Positions 55,429 through 63,263 of a DNA stretch of 64,000 nucleotides are shown piece by piece. The number at the start of each line of letters is the position of its first letter. Positions within the stretch are counted from its first letter, which is position 1. Both the position numbers and the translations under genes were made by a program. The stretch is taken from the NCBI RefSeq assembly GCF_030440425.1, contig NZ_CP098023.1:310001-374000 (forward strand). The letters run 5' to 3'. The DNA comes from Microbulbifer sp. MI-G (GTDB lineage: Bacteria > Pseudomonadota > Gammaproteobacteria > Pseudomonadales > Cellvibrionaceae). The notes below the pieces were generated by a model. That model ran no database searches. It was not told the origin of the DNA and was given only the letters and a program-made list of their open reading frames with translations.

Positions 55429-56022
55429 TTAATCCGCTGGATAGGCAATACCCTTTTGGATAGCGCGCTCCAATAGGGTGAACAGGTGGTCAAAATCTTC
55501 TTTGAGGTGGGCATCTCCCCACTCGTTTGCGTGCAGTGGGTGGTGAAAGCGAAATGTTGCGAAAAACAGAGAGCGGGCAGTTGCAGGGCAGTTGTCGATT
55601 TCAAATGAACCGTCAGCGCAGCCGTCGGACAGGATCTGTTCAACCTGTTGGATCATAATCTCAACATGCGCTAACACGATTTTTTGCGATGTATTTTTCG
55701 CAAGTAATAAATAGGAGGCGAACAGCTCAGGGTCATCATCAGCCTTGTGCTGTTTGATAGCCATCAGTGTTTCAAACCACTCCCGCAAGCGCTCGCTGGG
55801 GCTGGAGGGTTTCTGCGCTATTGTGGCTAAGGGCGATGTGACCCTCTCAAACCACCGTGTCGTAATGGCTTCATGGAGCGCGGCCTTGGTGTCGAAATGC
55901 CGATACACGGTCCCGTGGCTGACGCCAAGTGCGCGCGCGACATCCACCACCGTCGTTTTGCGCGGGCCAAACCGGCGCAACACATCCTCAGCGGCATCCA
56001 ATATCTGTTCAGTAGTAAGCAT
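55429..56022 (-). CDS. TetR/AcrR-family transcriptional regulator
   Basis: A 197-residue repressor. The N-terminal helix-turn-helix domain (about 1-50) reads TTEQILDAAEDVLRRFG, then the recognition region VARALGVSHGTVYRHFDTKAALHEAI. A ligand-binding helical domain follows (about 60-190). It is divergent from the short-chain dehydrogenase remnant and the MBL-fold gene. A perfect palindrome at 56061-56086 between them is its likely operator, so it probably represses itself and the neighbouring genes. The ligand is unknown. Confidence 0.9.
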   Translation of the reverse strand: MLTTEQILDAAEDVLRRFGPRKTTVVDVARALGVSHGTVYRHFDTKAALHEAITTRWFERVTSPLATIAQKPSSPSERLREWFETLMAIKQHKADDDPELFASYLLLAKNTSQKIVLAHVEIMIQQVEQILSDGCADGSFEIDNCPATARSLFFATFRFHHPLHANEWGDAHLKEDFDHLFTLLERAIQKGIAYPAD

Positions 56023-56060
56023 CTTATCGAAGAACCCTTGTTGGGCTTGACTTCAATTGG

Positions 56061-56086
56061 AATGACAATTATCGTAAATTGTCATT
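56061..56086. promoter_or_regulatory. Likely TetR operator
   Basis: AATGACAATT (56061-56070) and AATTGTCATT (56077-56086) are perfect 10-bp inverted repeats separated by ATCGTA. The site is 39 bases upstream of the TetR start and 55 bases before the divergent remnant, as expected for a self-regulating TetR protein. Confidence 0.7.
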
Positions 56087-56140
56087 ACAACGTCAACCAG
56101 AGCAGTTAACCGGTGATCTCTGTGGAAATGAGTGAATCTT

Positions 56141-56494
56141 ATGTCTTTTGATCTGAGCGCCACTATACCGCGATCCAATCGGATTAGCCGTATTCTGGCC
56201 GGTACGCCGGGTCAGAAAAAGAAAAACCGCCTCTGCCCCCCAACTCCCCGCCTGGACGGCAGGAGGGCCCTGGTCACCGGAGGAGCGGCTGGCGTTGCAG
56301 AATTTGTCTCATGTGGATTGATGGAGCGCGGGGTCCAGGTGGTAACAGGGGCCAGAGGCCTGTCCCGCGGCACCGCTAGTCACACTGAAACAGACACGCT
56401 GGCAGTTGATTTGAGTGATCCCGCCCTTGACTCCAGTGGAGCCTCTTGCCTTTGGAACCAGTTGGGGGGCCTTGCAGCTCCGTTTCTTACCTAG
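56141..56494 (+). pseudogene. Truncated short-chain dehydrogenase (N-terminal remnant)
   Basis: The frame encodes 117 residues whose middle, LDGRRALVTGGAAGVAEFV, is the Rossmann start of a short-chain dehydrogenase; the usual TGGAAGIG has lost its last glycine. LAVDLSDPAL is the expected next block, then the match ends and the frame stops. The NNAG and YxxxK catalytic parts are missing. A normal enzyme would have about 250 residues. The gene seems to have been cut by a deletion that placed the MBL-fold gene right after it. It lies where a TetR-controlled target is expected. A short non-enzymatic protein might still be made. Confidence 0.65.
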
Positions 56495-56543
56495 TGCAAG
56501 CGGGCTGGATCAAGCAAACCCTTTCGAAATGGTAATCGCCAGA

Positions 56544-57593
56544 ATGAGGAACCTAATTATTTTATTTTTCGGCACGCTACTGGCTGCTTGCGCCGCGAGC
56601 AAAGTGGATATCAGGGAAAGATCCCCAAATTTCAAGGATGGGGTATTTAGCAATACCAACCCGGTAGAAACCAAATCTTTCTGGGAAATTGTATGGAGTG
56701 GGCTTACTACCGAGACCCCTACAGAGCGTGCCGAGTGGCCGGACTGGGTGGAGGCACAGACGGATGATGCCCCGCTCGAACGGGTTTTGGGCAGTGATGC
56801 ACGGATCACCTTTATAAATCATGCCACCTTTCTGATTCAAGTGGGCGGATTCAATATCCTGACTGACCCGGTTTTCTCCGAGCGTACCAGCCCGGTTTCT
56901 TTTATTGGACCGAAGCGGGTACATAGTCCGGGCATTGCTATTGACAGTTTACCCAGGGTTGATGTCATTCTGATCAGCCACGATCATTATGATCACCTGG
57001 ACTTGAATACTATCAGCAAGTTGATTGAACGGGACAACCCAAATCTCTATATGGGACTTGGGGTTGGGCGGCGATTGTCGGTCTCTGAAAAAATTAGCGA
57101 GTTGGATTGGTGGGAGAATATACAGGTTGCTGACAACTTCCAGCTTTGGTTCCTTGATGTCCAGCACTTCTCTGGCCGTTCACTGACGGACCGAAACTCT
57201 ACCCTTTGGGGCGGCTTTCTTTTGGAGGTTGGTGGTAAGAAAATCTATTTTGGCGGAGATAGTGGCTATGCGGATCATTATCTGCGTACCTATGAGCGCT
57301 TCGGGCCAGTAGATGTCGCCTTGCTTCCGATCGGCGCCTACGCACCCAGAAACTTATTCAAGCCTGTTCACCTGGACCCGTTTGAAGCTGTTCAAGCACA
57401 TATTGACCTAAAGGCTAACCTATCGATAGGCATGCATTATGGGACCTTTCAGCTGAGCGCAGAAGCGCATAACGAACCCGTTGAACTTCTTGAGCAGGCC
57501 AAACGTGAGGCAGGTCTTCCTCCCGACACCTTTATTACGCTTGAGGTGGGGCAACCATTTCAGTTGCCCAATCTCGTCGCCTCCGGCATATAA
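56544..57593 (+). CDS. MBL-fold lipoprotein hydrolase (RomA/NAPE-PLD-like)
   Basis: A 349-residue metallo-beta-lactamase-fold protein. The start at 56544 gives a lipoprotein signal MRNLIILFFGTLLAACA with a lipobox cysteine; an ATG at 56529 adds five residues. Metal ligands are in LISHDHYDHLD (HxHxDH), with later histidines in LDVQHFSGRS and an aspartate in FGGDSGYADHY. HATFLIQVGGFNILTDPVFSER and IGAYAPRNLF, HLDPFEAVQ are the pattern of the NAPE-PLD/UlaG-like group (PF12706), which cleave phosphodiesters or lactones. The substrate is unknown. It starts about 50 bases after the dehydrogenase remnant and may share its TetR control. Confidence 0.82.
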   Translation: MRNLIILFFGTLLAACAASKVDIRERSPNFKDGVFSNTNPVETKSFWEIVWSGLTTETPTERAEWPDWVEAQTDDAPLERVLGSDARITFINHATFLIQVGGFNILTDPVFSERTSPVSFIGPKRVHSPGIAIDSLPRVDVILISHDHYDHLDLNTISKLIERDNPNLYMGLGVGRRLSVSEKISELDWWENIQVADNFQLWFLDVQHFSGRSLTDRNSTLWGGFLLEVGGKKIYFGGDSGYADHYLRTYERFGPVDVALLPIGAYAPRNLFKPVHLDPFEAVQAHIDLKANLSIGMHYGTFQLSAEAHNEPVELLEQAKREAGLPPDTFITLEVGQPFQLPNLVASGI

Positions 57594-57874
57594 CCTGCAC
57601 AGTGAATATTAGATACTGGTGCTGTATGCAGCCTTTTAATGGCTTTTGGTGGGGAATGGAATTTGTCGGAGAAACAGTATCGCTGAACAAATGCCGTCAT
57701 TAATTTGTGCAGCGGTAATAAAAAGATGCCATGAAAAATAAATTGCCCAGGCAGATCCATAACTGGATGTGCCACAAAAATCTCAATTTCGAAAAGGGAT
57801 TTACGAAATCGACGTGATAGGTTGATGTATGGATCGTTTGATGGCCAGAACACCGGGGAATTCAGGAGAACCTG

Positions 57875-58525
57875 ATGAGTATTAGAAACACTGCCAGTAA
57901 TTATGGTGCAATCGCCAAGTGGTTGCACTGGGTAACGGCTGTACTTTTTCTCGCATCCTATGTCAGTGTCTATTATCGACATTGGTTTACGCAGGAAGAG
58001 ACCCCGGAAAATTGGGTCGCTCTGCAGATGCATTTATCCGTGGGGGTTACGATTGCTGTCGTTGTAGCGCTTAGAATTCTCTGGCGTATTGGCAGCCAAA
58101 TACCGGATCCAGAGCCTGGAACGAGATTAGAGCATGTGCTTGCGCATACAGGGCACTATGTTTTATATGCCGTCATGATACTGTTGCCAATTACCGGGTA
58201 TGTGGGTACTTCTGTAAATACAGAGTATTTTTTTCTGTTTGCTATCCCTAAATTCGAAAGCACAAGCTTGTACCAGCTCTTAATTGCGGATGGAATGGGT
58301 ATTTCCTTCGAGGAGTTCGAAAAGCCAATAGATTTTATCCACAAAAACCTACTGGGAGCATGGCTGGCGTGGATTTTAATCGTGGGGCATATCGCAGCGG
58401 CGTTATACCACCACTTCATCAGGCATGACAGGACGCTGCAAAAGATGACAACAAAAGGCAGTATCCAGACCGCTGATGCACCGGGTAAGGCTCAAGTGCA
58501 GTTGGACAACAGAGAGGTAATTTAA
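57875..58525 (+). CDS. Cytochrome b561-type membrane protein
   Basis: A 216-residue di-heme cytochrome b with four membrane helices. Heme-ligating histidines are placed as in the family: WLHWVTAVLF (helix 1), LQMHLSVGV (helix 2), HTGHYVLYAVMILLPITGYVG (helix 3) and LIVGHIAAALYHHFIRHD (helix 4). Members pass electrons between quinol and periplasmic acceptors and protect against superoxide or oxidise ascorbate. A hydrophilic tail of about 25 residues is present. It is transcribed alone and converges with rtcR; no terminator was found in the 300 bases between. Confidence 0.88.
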   Translation: MSIRNTASNYGAIAKWLHWVTAVLFLASYVSVYYRHWFTQEETPENWVALQMHLSVGVTIAVVVALRILWRIGSQIPDPEPGTRLEHVLAHTGHYVLYAVMILLPITGYVGTSVNTEYFFLFAIPKFESTSLYQLLIADGMGISFEEFEKPIDFIHKNLLGAWLAWILIVGHIAAALYHHFIRHDRTLQKMTTKGSIQTADAPGKAQVQLDNREVI

Positions 58526-58830
58526 CGGGTACTACAGGTAGGGTTTTCACGGGTACAAATCTCACCGCCAAGTAAATTTTGGTTGGCCAGAGGCTATGCG
58601 GGCTGCGAGAGTTGAACCGCAGTTGCATAGGTCACAGTGCGTGCGCACTGACATTTACTGGATAGGCTTAGGGGAATTGTAAAAAAGCTTTGCTTGAGGG
58701 CTGGGTGGGGCTTTGAAGCCTTGCATGATCCCACTGGTGAATTCGTGACGAATAACCACGCAAGGTAACAGAACGATCGGCGTGAACTTTTCGCAGCGGC
58801 GAATCGCGCAAATGATTATACCCAGTGATT
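58526..58830. other. Intergenic region between convergent cytochrome b561 and rtcR genes
   Basis: About 300 bases, no coding frame with a ribosome site, no clear terminator hairpin and no RNA gene seen. Confidence 0.4.
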
Positions 58831-60432
58831 CTACAGAGTGGCTTTGATATCCTCAAACCGTACCCCGTGTTTCTCCAGCAATTGCTTCACCCGGTGGGAG
58901 TCGTTGCTGGATTTCTTGCGCTCACGGCTGATATTGAACAGCTTTCTGCCAGCCTCTGCCATCGAGTGGCAACTTCGGCAGACCTCGATGAGGTTGGCGA
59001 GGTTCAGTTGTTCGTAGTAATCCATTTGTTTGGTGCTGTCGTGCCCCAGTAACCGCTCAATCAGGGCGCTGGGGTTCAGCTCTGTACCGGGTGCAGATTG
59101 CCATTTCTGTCTCAGCCGGCATATCTCCTCTTCGACCACGGCCACTGTAATACGACCGCCATCTGCAAGGGTGCCCATACGGGTTATGCTGGCGTTGAGG
59201 TCGCGGAAGTTGGCTGTCCAGAGGGCATCCGGCGAGCGGCAGAAGGCAAGGTATTGTTCGCGCGCGGCTTTGTTGAATTTTACCAGGTAGCCGGACTTGC
59301 CGGAAAAGGTCTCCAGTTCAAAATCGATATTGGGTTCCAGGTCCTCTATCCGCTCCTTCAGAGAGGGGAGTTGGTAGGTCCACAGATCAATCCGGGCCAG
59401 CAGGTCTTCCCGGAACAGCCCTGCCCGGGATTGCTGGCTCAGGTCCCTGTTGGTGCCGGCGATCAGCTGGAAGTCACTGCGGACTTCCCTGTCCGATCCA
59501 AAGGGCATAAAGCGCTTATCCTCAATCGCCCGCAGTAGCATCGCCTGCTCATCCAGGCCCAGTTCACCGACCTCATCCAGAAACAGTAGGCCATTGTTGG
59601 CTTCCATCAAGAGACCTGGCCGGTTGGCTGCCGCACCAGTGAATGCGCCTTTCTTATGCCCGAAGAGCGCAGACATGGCATTTTCACCCCGCAAGGTTGC
59701 ACAGTTAACCGCTACCAGGCGGCCATCGAGTTTGCCACGCTGTTTTCTGAGTGCATAAACCCGTTGGGCCAGTTGGGATTTGCCAGCGCCTGTGGGGCCG
59801 GTGAGCAGGATAGGCGCACTGGAGCGGATCGAAACCTGTTCCAGCTGTGCAATCATCTTGTTGAAGGCGGCGTTATTGGTCTCAATGCCGCCTTTCAGGT
59901 AAATGGTGCCCTCTTGGTGCTCTTTTTGGAAGCGCGAGGCGATCTGGTCGTACTTGGATAAATCGAGATCGATGATCTGGTATTCACCGGGCTGATTGCT
60001 GTTCCGTCTGGCCGGAGCGGTTTGCAGCAGCTGGCCCGGCAGGTAACCCGCCTCAGTGAGCAGGTAAAGGCATATCTGGGCAACGTGTGTGCCCGTGGTG
60101 ATATGCGTGAGGTATTTTTCCCTGTCGGGCTTAAAGTCATAGCCGCGGGCAAAGTCAAGCAGGTTGCTGTAGACCGTTTCGAAGTCCCAGGGATCGTTGA
60201 AATTAACCCGATGGTGCATCACCTGGGTCTCGGGTGAGACCCGTGCAATATCCTCGGTGACTTGATTGGCGAGGCTTTGTGAGTGGTTATCAAATAGCAG
60301 CTCGAGACGTTCGATAAGTAAATCGTCGTGCTGGCACATTGAAATAGTGGGGCGCCACTTATCCCAGCGCTTTTCGCCCTTGCCGCGCCGATCCATGGTG
60401 GTGCCGAGAATACTGATGGCCACTGTTTTCAT
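58831..60432 (-). CDS. rtcR: RtcR, CARF-domain sigma54-dependent activator of RNA repair
   Basis: A 533-residue enhancer-binding protein. The N-terminal RtcR/CARF domain (about 1-185; VAISILGTTMDRRGKGEKRWDKWRPT, THITTGTHVAQICLYLLTEAGY) binds the inducer. The AAA+ domain has Walker A GPTGAGKS (212-219), the sigma54-contact loop GAFTGA (262-267) and Walker B GLLFLDE. The C-terminus carries a Fis-type helix-turn-helix. In Salmonella this domain is activated by tRNA fragments ending in 2',3'-cyclic phosphate. The gene is divergent from rtcB with a sigma54 promoter and a palindrome between them. Confidence 0.95.
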   Translation of the reverse strand: MKTVAISILGTTMDRRGKGEKRWDKWRPTISMCQHDDLLIERLELLFDNHSQSLANQVTEDIARVSPETQVMHHRVNFNDPWDFETVYSNLLDFARGYDFKPDREKYLTHITTGTHVAQICLYLLTEAGYLPGQLLQTAPARRNSNQPGEYQIIDLDLSKYDQIASRFQKEHQEGTIYLKGGIETNNAAFNKMIAQLEQVSIRSSAPILLTGPTGAGKSQLAQRVYALRKQRGKLDGRLVAVNCATLRGENAMSALFGHKKGAFTGAAANRPGLLMEANNGLLFLDEVGELGLDEQAMLLRAIEDKRFMPFGSDREVRSDFQLIAGTNRDLSQQSRAGLFREDLLARIDLWTYQLPSLKERIEDLEPNIDFELETFSGKSGYLVKFNKAAREQYLAFCRSPDALWTANFRDLNASITRMGTLADGGRITVAVVEEEICRLRQKWQSAPGTELNPSALIERLLGHDSTKQMDYYEQLNLANLIEVCRSCHSMAEAGRKLFNISRERKKSSNDSHRVKQLLEKHGVRFEDIKATL

Positions 60433-60444
60433 GCTATCAAATAT

Positions 60445-60478
60445 AATAAATATCTATCATAAAAGATAGATATTGATT
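60445..60478. promoter_or_regulatory. Inverted repeat between rtcR and rtcB (likely RtcR enhancer site)
   Basis: AATAAATATCTATC (60445-60458) and GATAGATATTGATT (60465-60478) are complementary at 13 of 14 positions; the inner 10 bp are perfect. The site lies 13 bases upstream of the rtcR start and about 100 bases upstream of the sigma54 promoter of rtcB, the usual distance for an enhancer. Confidence 0.65.
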
Positions 60479-60576
60479 GTTTCCAAGTTGAGCTACAGGC
60501 TTCCAGAATGATTATTTTTGTAAAAATTTCATTTAAAAACAATAACATAAAAACTTTTTACGAGGCCCTGCACAGG

Positions 60577-60592
60577 TTGGCACTCTCTTCGC
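60577..60592 (+). promoter_or_regulatory. Sigma54 promoter of rtcB
   Basis: TTGGCAC (60577-60583) followed by TCTCT and TCGC fits the -24/-12 consensus TGGCAC-N5-TTGC with one mismatch. The GG and GC doublets are separated by exactly 10 bases. Transcription should start near 60604, some 50 bases before the GTG start codon. Confidence 0.85.
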
Positions 60593-60654
60593 AATAGCTA
60601 TAGTAATAGCACGAAAACCGTGCACTAAGAACACAGAATGAAGAGAGCAGAGCA

Positions 60655-61890
60655 GTGACACAGCAATCTTATGAAGTGATGCAGGAAGGCGGTGTGCCAA
60701 TCAAATCCTGGACGGTCGGTGTGCCTTTTGAGGATGAGGCGAAGGAGCAGTTGAAGAATATTTCGCGGATGCCCTTTATTCATCAATGGGTGGCTGCAAT
60801 GCCCGATGTGCACCTGGGCAAAGGGGCGACCATTGGCAGTGTTGTGCCAACGCTGGGGGCGGTAATTCCTGCGGCCGTCGGTGTGGATATTGGCTGTGGA
60901 ATGATGGCGGTGCGAACCAGCCTGAAGGCCGGAATGTTGCCGGAAAACCTGGCGGGTGTGCGCAGCGCTATAGAGCGGGCTGTGCCGCATGGCCGTACCG
61001 GTGGGCGGCGGGGTAAGGGCCGGGGCCGGGATAAAGGAGCCTGGGCGAATTTACCCGATGATGTGATGGCCGCCTGGGTTCCCCTGGCAGCCCGGTTTGA
61101 TGTGTTGAAAGAGAAGCATGGTGTATTGAAGAACACCAACAACATCAATCACCTGGGAACTCTGGGAACCGGTAACCATTTTATCGAGATGTGTCTGGAT
61201 GAGCACGATAGCGTGTGGCTGATGCTGCACAGCGGCTCCCGTGGGGTGGGTAATCGCATTGGGACCTATTTTATTGAAATGGCAAAGAAAGACATGGCGC
61301 GTTGGCATATCCATCTCCCCGACCTGGATTTGGCCTACCTGTCGGAGGGCACTGATCATTTTGATGAGTATGTCGAAGCGGTCGAATGGGCTCAGAACTT
61401 TGCGCGTATTAATCGTGAGGTGATGATGGCCCGGGTTATCACAGCGGTGAAGGATACATTGGGACTGGCATTTGAGGCGCGTATGGAAGCGGTGAACTGT
61501 CATCATAACTATATCTCCCGCGAGCATCACTACGGACAAAATGTGCTGGTGACTCGAAAGGGCGCCGTGCGTGCCCGTGCTGGGGAAATGGGCATAATTC
61601 CGGGCAGTATGGGTGCGCGTTCATTCATTGTGCGAGGCCTGGGGAATGCAGAGAGTTTTTGTAGCTGTAGCCATGGAGCGGGGCGAGTGATGTCACGTAC
61701 CAGGGCGAAAAAGTTGGTTTCTCTGGAAGCCCATCGTCAGGCAACTGCAGGGGTGGAATGCCGAAAGGATGCCGGTGTGATTGATGAGACTCCGTCAGCC
61801 TACAAGCCGATTGAGAAGGTGATGGAAGCCCAAAAGGATCTTGTTGAGATTGTATACACCCTAAAGCAGGTTGTGTGTGTGAAAGGGTAA
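60655..61890 (+). CDS. rtcB: RNA ligase RtcB
   Basis: A 411-residue GTP- and Mn-dependent ligase that joins 2',3'-cyclic phosphate or 3'-phosphate RNA ends to 5'-hydroxyl ends. Metal ligand Cys81 is in GVDIGCGMMAVRT; LGTLGTGNHFIE, HSGSRGVGNRIGTYF and NCHHNYISREHHYG hold further ligands; the guanylate-accepting His340 is in SFCSCSHGAGRVMSR. The length matches E. coli RtcB (408). The start is GTG at 60655, whose product aligns with the E. coli N-terminus. It is preceded by a sigma54 promoter and followed by a 300-base gap with a tRNA-like element. Confidence 0.97.
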   Translation: MTQQSYEVMQEGGVPIKSWTVGVPFEDEAKEQLKNISRMPFIHQWVAAMPDVHLGKGATIGSVVPTLGAVIPAAVGVDIGCGMMAVRTSLKAGMLPENLAGVRSAIERAVPHGRTGGRRGKGRGRDKGAWANLPDDVMAAWVPLAARFDVLKEKHGVLKNTNNINHLGTLGTGNHFIEMCLDEHDSVWLMLHSGSRGVGNRIGTYFIEMAKKDMARWHIHLPDLDLAYLSEGTDHFDEYVEAVEWAQNFARINREVMMARVITAVKDTLGLAFEARMEAVNCHHNYISREHHYGQNVLVTRKGAVRARAGEMGIIPGSMGARSFIVRGLGNAESFCSCSHGAGRVMSRTRAKKLVSLEAHRQATAGVECRKDAGVIDETPSAYKPIEKVMEAQKDLVEIVYTLKQVVCVKG

Positions 61891-61947
61891 AAGGAGGTTT
61901 GGATTGCCAGGGGATGGCGAGGGCTAAAAAGTGTTACAAAAGTTATA

Positions 61948-62170
61948 GGGCGTGCTGATGAGCAGGGAGTGTCACCACTTAAAATGATTGGCATACAGGT
62001 GGCCAGGTAAAACTGGTGACAACCTAATCAGCGCTGGGCGTAGGGTTGAGGATGCAGGCTCGATGCTTTAAAGCGGGTGTCAGCTGGCGCGCGTTTCCAA
62101 GCCTTTCGCTGGCCGGAAGTCATGCTCCGGTTGTTGTTATCCGCGGGTTCGAATCCCGTCACGTCCATCA
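61948..62170 (+). ncRNA. tRNA-like structured RNA between rtcB and rtcA
   Basis: The 3' part is a textbook T-arm: GCGGG (62143-62147), loop TTCGAAT, CCCGT (62155-62159), then the acceptor-like CACGTCC (62160-62166), A and TCA. The acceptor strand pairs fully with GGGCGTG at 61948-61954 (one G-U), or with one mismatch with GGGCGTA at 62036-62042. A D-arm-like hairpin, GTGT (62077-62080) with GCGC (62089-62092), has an AGCTGG loop. CCGGA (62113-62117) and TCCGG (62126-62130) form another arm with an 8-base loop containing CAT. Near the 5' end GTCACC/GGTGAC and GTGCTGAT/ATCAGCGC can form a long helix. It is not a normal tRNA: the body is about 220 bases. Y RNAs with tRNA-like modules occur in Salmonella rtc operons. 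A tRNA fragment left by integration is the main rival explanation. Confidence 0.55.
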
Positions 62171-62192
62171 AAAAATAGGCAGGGAACGGGTT

Positions 62193-63263
62193 GTGATTGT
62201 AATTGATGGCTCCCAGGGTGAAGGGGGCGGACAAATTTTCAGGACTGCGCTGAGCCTGGCAATGTGCCTGGGAAAACCGGTCCGTATAGAAAATATCCGC
62301 TCAGGAAGAAGCCGGTCCGGGTTACTGCGGCAGCATCTGGCCTGCCTGCGTGCGGCAAAAGAGATTAGCGGGGCAAAAGTGGCTGGTGATGCGCTCGGCT
62401 CATCGGTGGTGACTTTTGAGCCCGGCGCAGTGAAGTCGGGAGCATATCGCTTTGCGGTCGGTTCCGCTGGCAGCACTACCCTGGTCTTTCAAACGGTGCT
62501 GATGCCATTGCTGCTGACAGATGGGGTAAGTACATTGTATTTACAAGGTGGTACCCATAATGCTTGGGCACCAAGCTATGATTTTATAGAGAAGTGTTTT
62601 TTGCCGGTATTAGCGCGGATGGGTTGCAGTGTAGCGGTTGATCTCAAGAAATACGGGTTTTATCCGGCTGGTGGCGGTGACTGGCGCGTGAGGATAGTGC
62701 CAACAAAAAAAATCCAAGCGTTGACTCTCATGCAGCGTGGTGAAGTGAAGCGTAAAGAAGCGGTGGCACTATCGGCCCGTATCCCAACGCATGTGATCGA
62801 AAGGGAGCTCAACCGGGTTAAGAAAAAGTGCTACTGGGAGAATTCCTCACTACATCAAAAACTCGTGAGCTCAGACGGACCGGGAAATATGCTTTCACTG
62901 CGGGTAAATACAGGAGACGTTACAGAAGTGTTTGAATCCGTGGGGGAGCGAAACATCCGGGCTGAACGCGTGGCAGAGCGTGCAATCAGTGCCTTGAAGC
63001 GATATATGAAAGCGGGAGTGCCTGTGGGAGAGCATTTGGCCGATCAGCTTTTGTTGCCGATGGCGCTAGGTAATGGTGGTTGCTTCAGGACCTTGAAGCC
63101 GAGTCAGCACCTGTTGACGAATATTCAAGTGATTAAGGCAATAAGCGGCATAAAGATAGAGCTCAGTGAGCATTCAGAGGATGACTGGGAAATTGTTGTC
63201 AATCAGGGAGGGCTGGGAACAATGACCGATTGCCGGAGAGAAATACTGAGCGAACACCCTTAG
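62193..63263 (+). CDS. rtcA: RNA 3'-terminal phosphate cyclase RtcA
   Basis: A 356-residue ATP-dependent enzyme converting RNA 3'-phosphates to 2',3'-cyclic phosphates. Signatures: IDGSQGEGGGQIFRTALSL at the start, RSGLLRQHLACLRAAKEI, FAVGSAGSTTLVFQTVLMPLL, YGFYPAGGGDW, EHLADQLLLPMAL, and the catalytic His in PSQHLLTNIQ. The GTG at 62193 is chosen because AGGGA lies 7 bases upstream and the product then aligns with E. coli RtcA; a longer frame to 62046 would translate the tRNA-like element. By making cyclic ends it may also supply the inducer for RtcR. Confidence 0.95.
   Translation: MIVIDGSQGEGGGQIFRTALSLAMCLGKPVRIENIRSGRSRSGLLRQHLACLRAAKEISGAKVAGDALGSSVVTFEPGAVKSGAYRFAVGSAGSTTLVFQTVLMPLLLTDGVSTLYLQGGTHNAWAPSYDFIEKCFLPVLARMGCSVAVDLKKYGFYPAGGGDWRVRIVPTKKIQALTLMQRGEVKRKEAVALSARIPTHVIERELNRVKKKCYWENSSLHQKLVSSDGPGNMLSLRVNTGDVTEVFESVGERNIRAERVAERAISALKRYMKAGVPVGEHLADQLLLPMALGNGGCFRTLKPSQHLLTNIQVIKAISGIKIELSEHSEDDWEIVVNQGGLGTMTDCRREILSEHP

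Noticed and set aside
57560..58033. A 157-codon minus-strand frame upstream of the cytochrome gene
   Set aside because: It overlaps the ends of two clear genes on the other strand and shows no protein pattern.
61948..62170. Reading the tRNA-like element as an ordinary tRNA or as tmRNA
   Set aside because: The anticodon arm is wrong (8-base loop), the body is about 220 bases, the 3' end reads TCA and not CCA, and no tag-peptide frame or pseudoknot pattern of tmRNA is seen.
62046..62192. An N-terminal extension of RtcA by 49 residues
   Set aside because: The extension would translate the tRNA-like T-arm. A GTG with a good ribosome site at 62193 gives the normal RtcA N-terminus.
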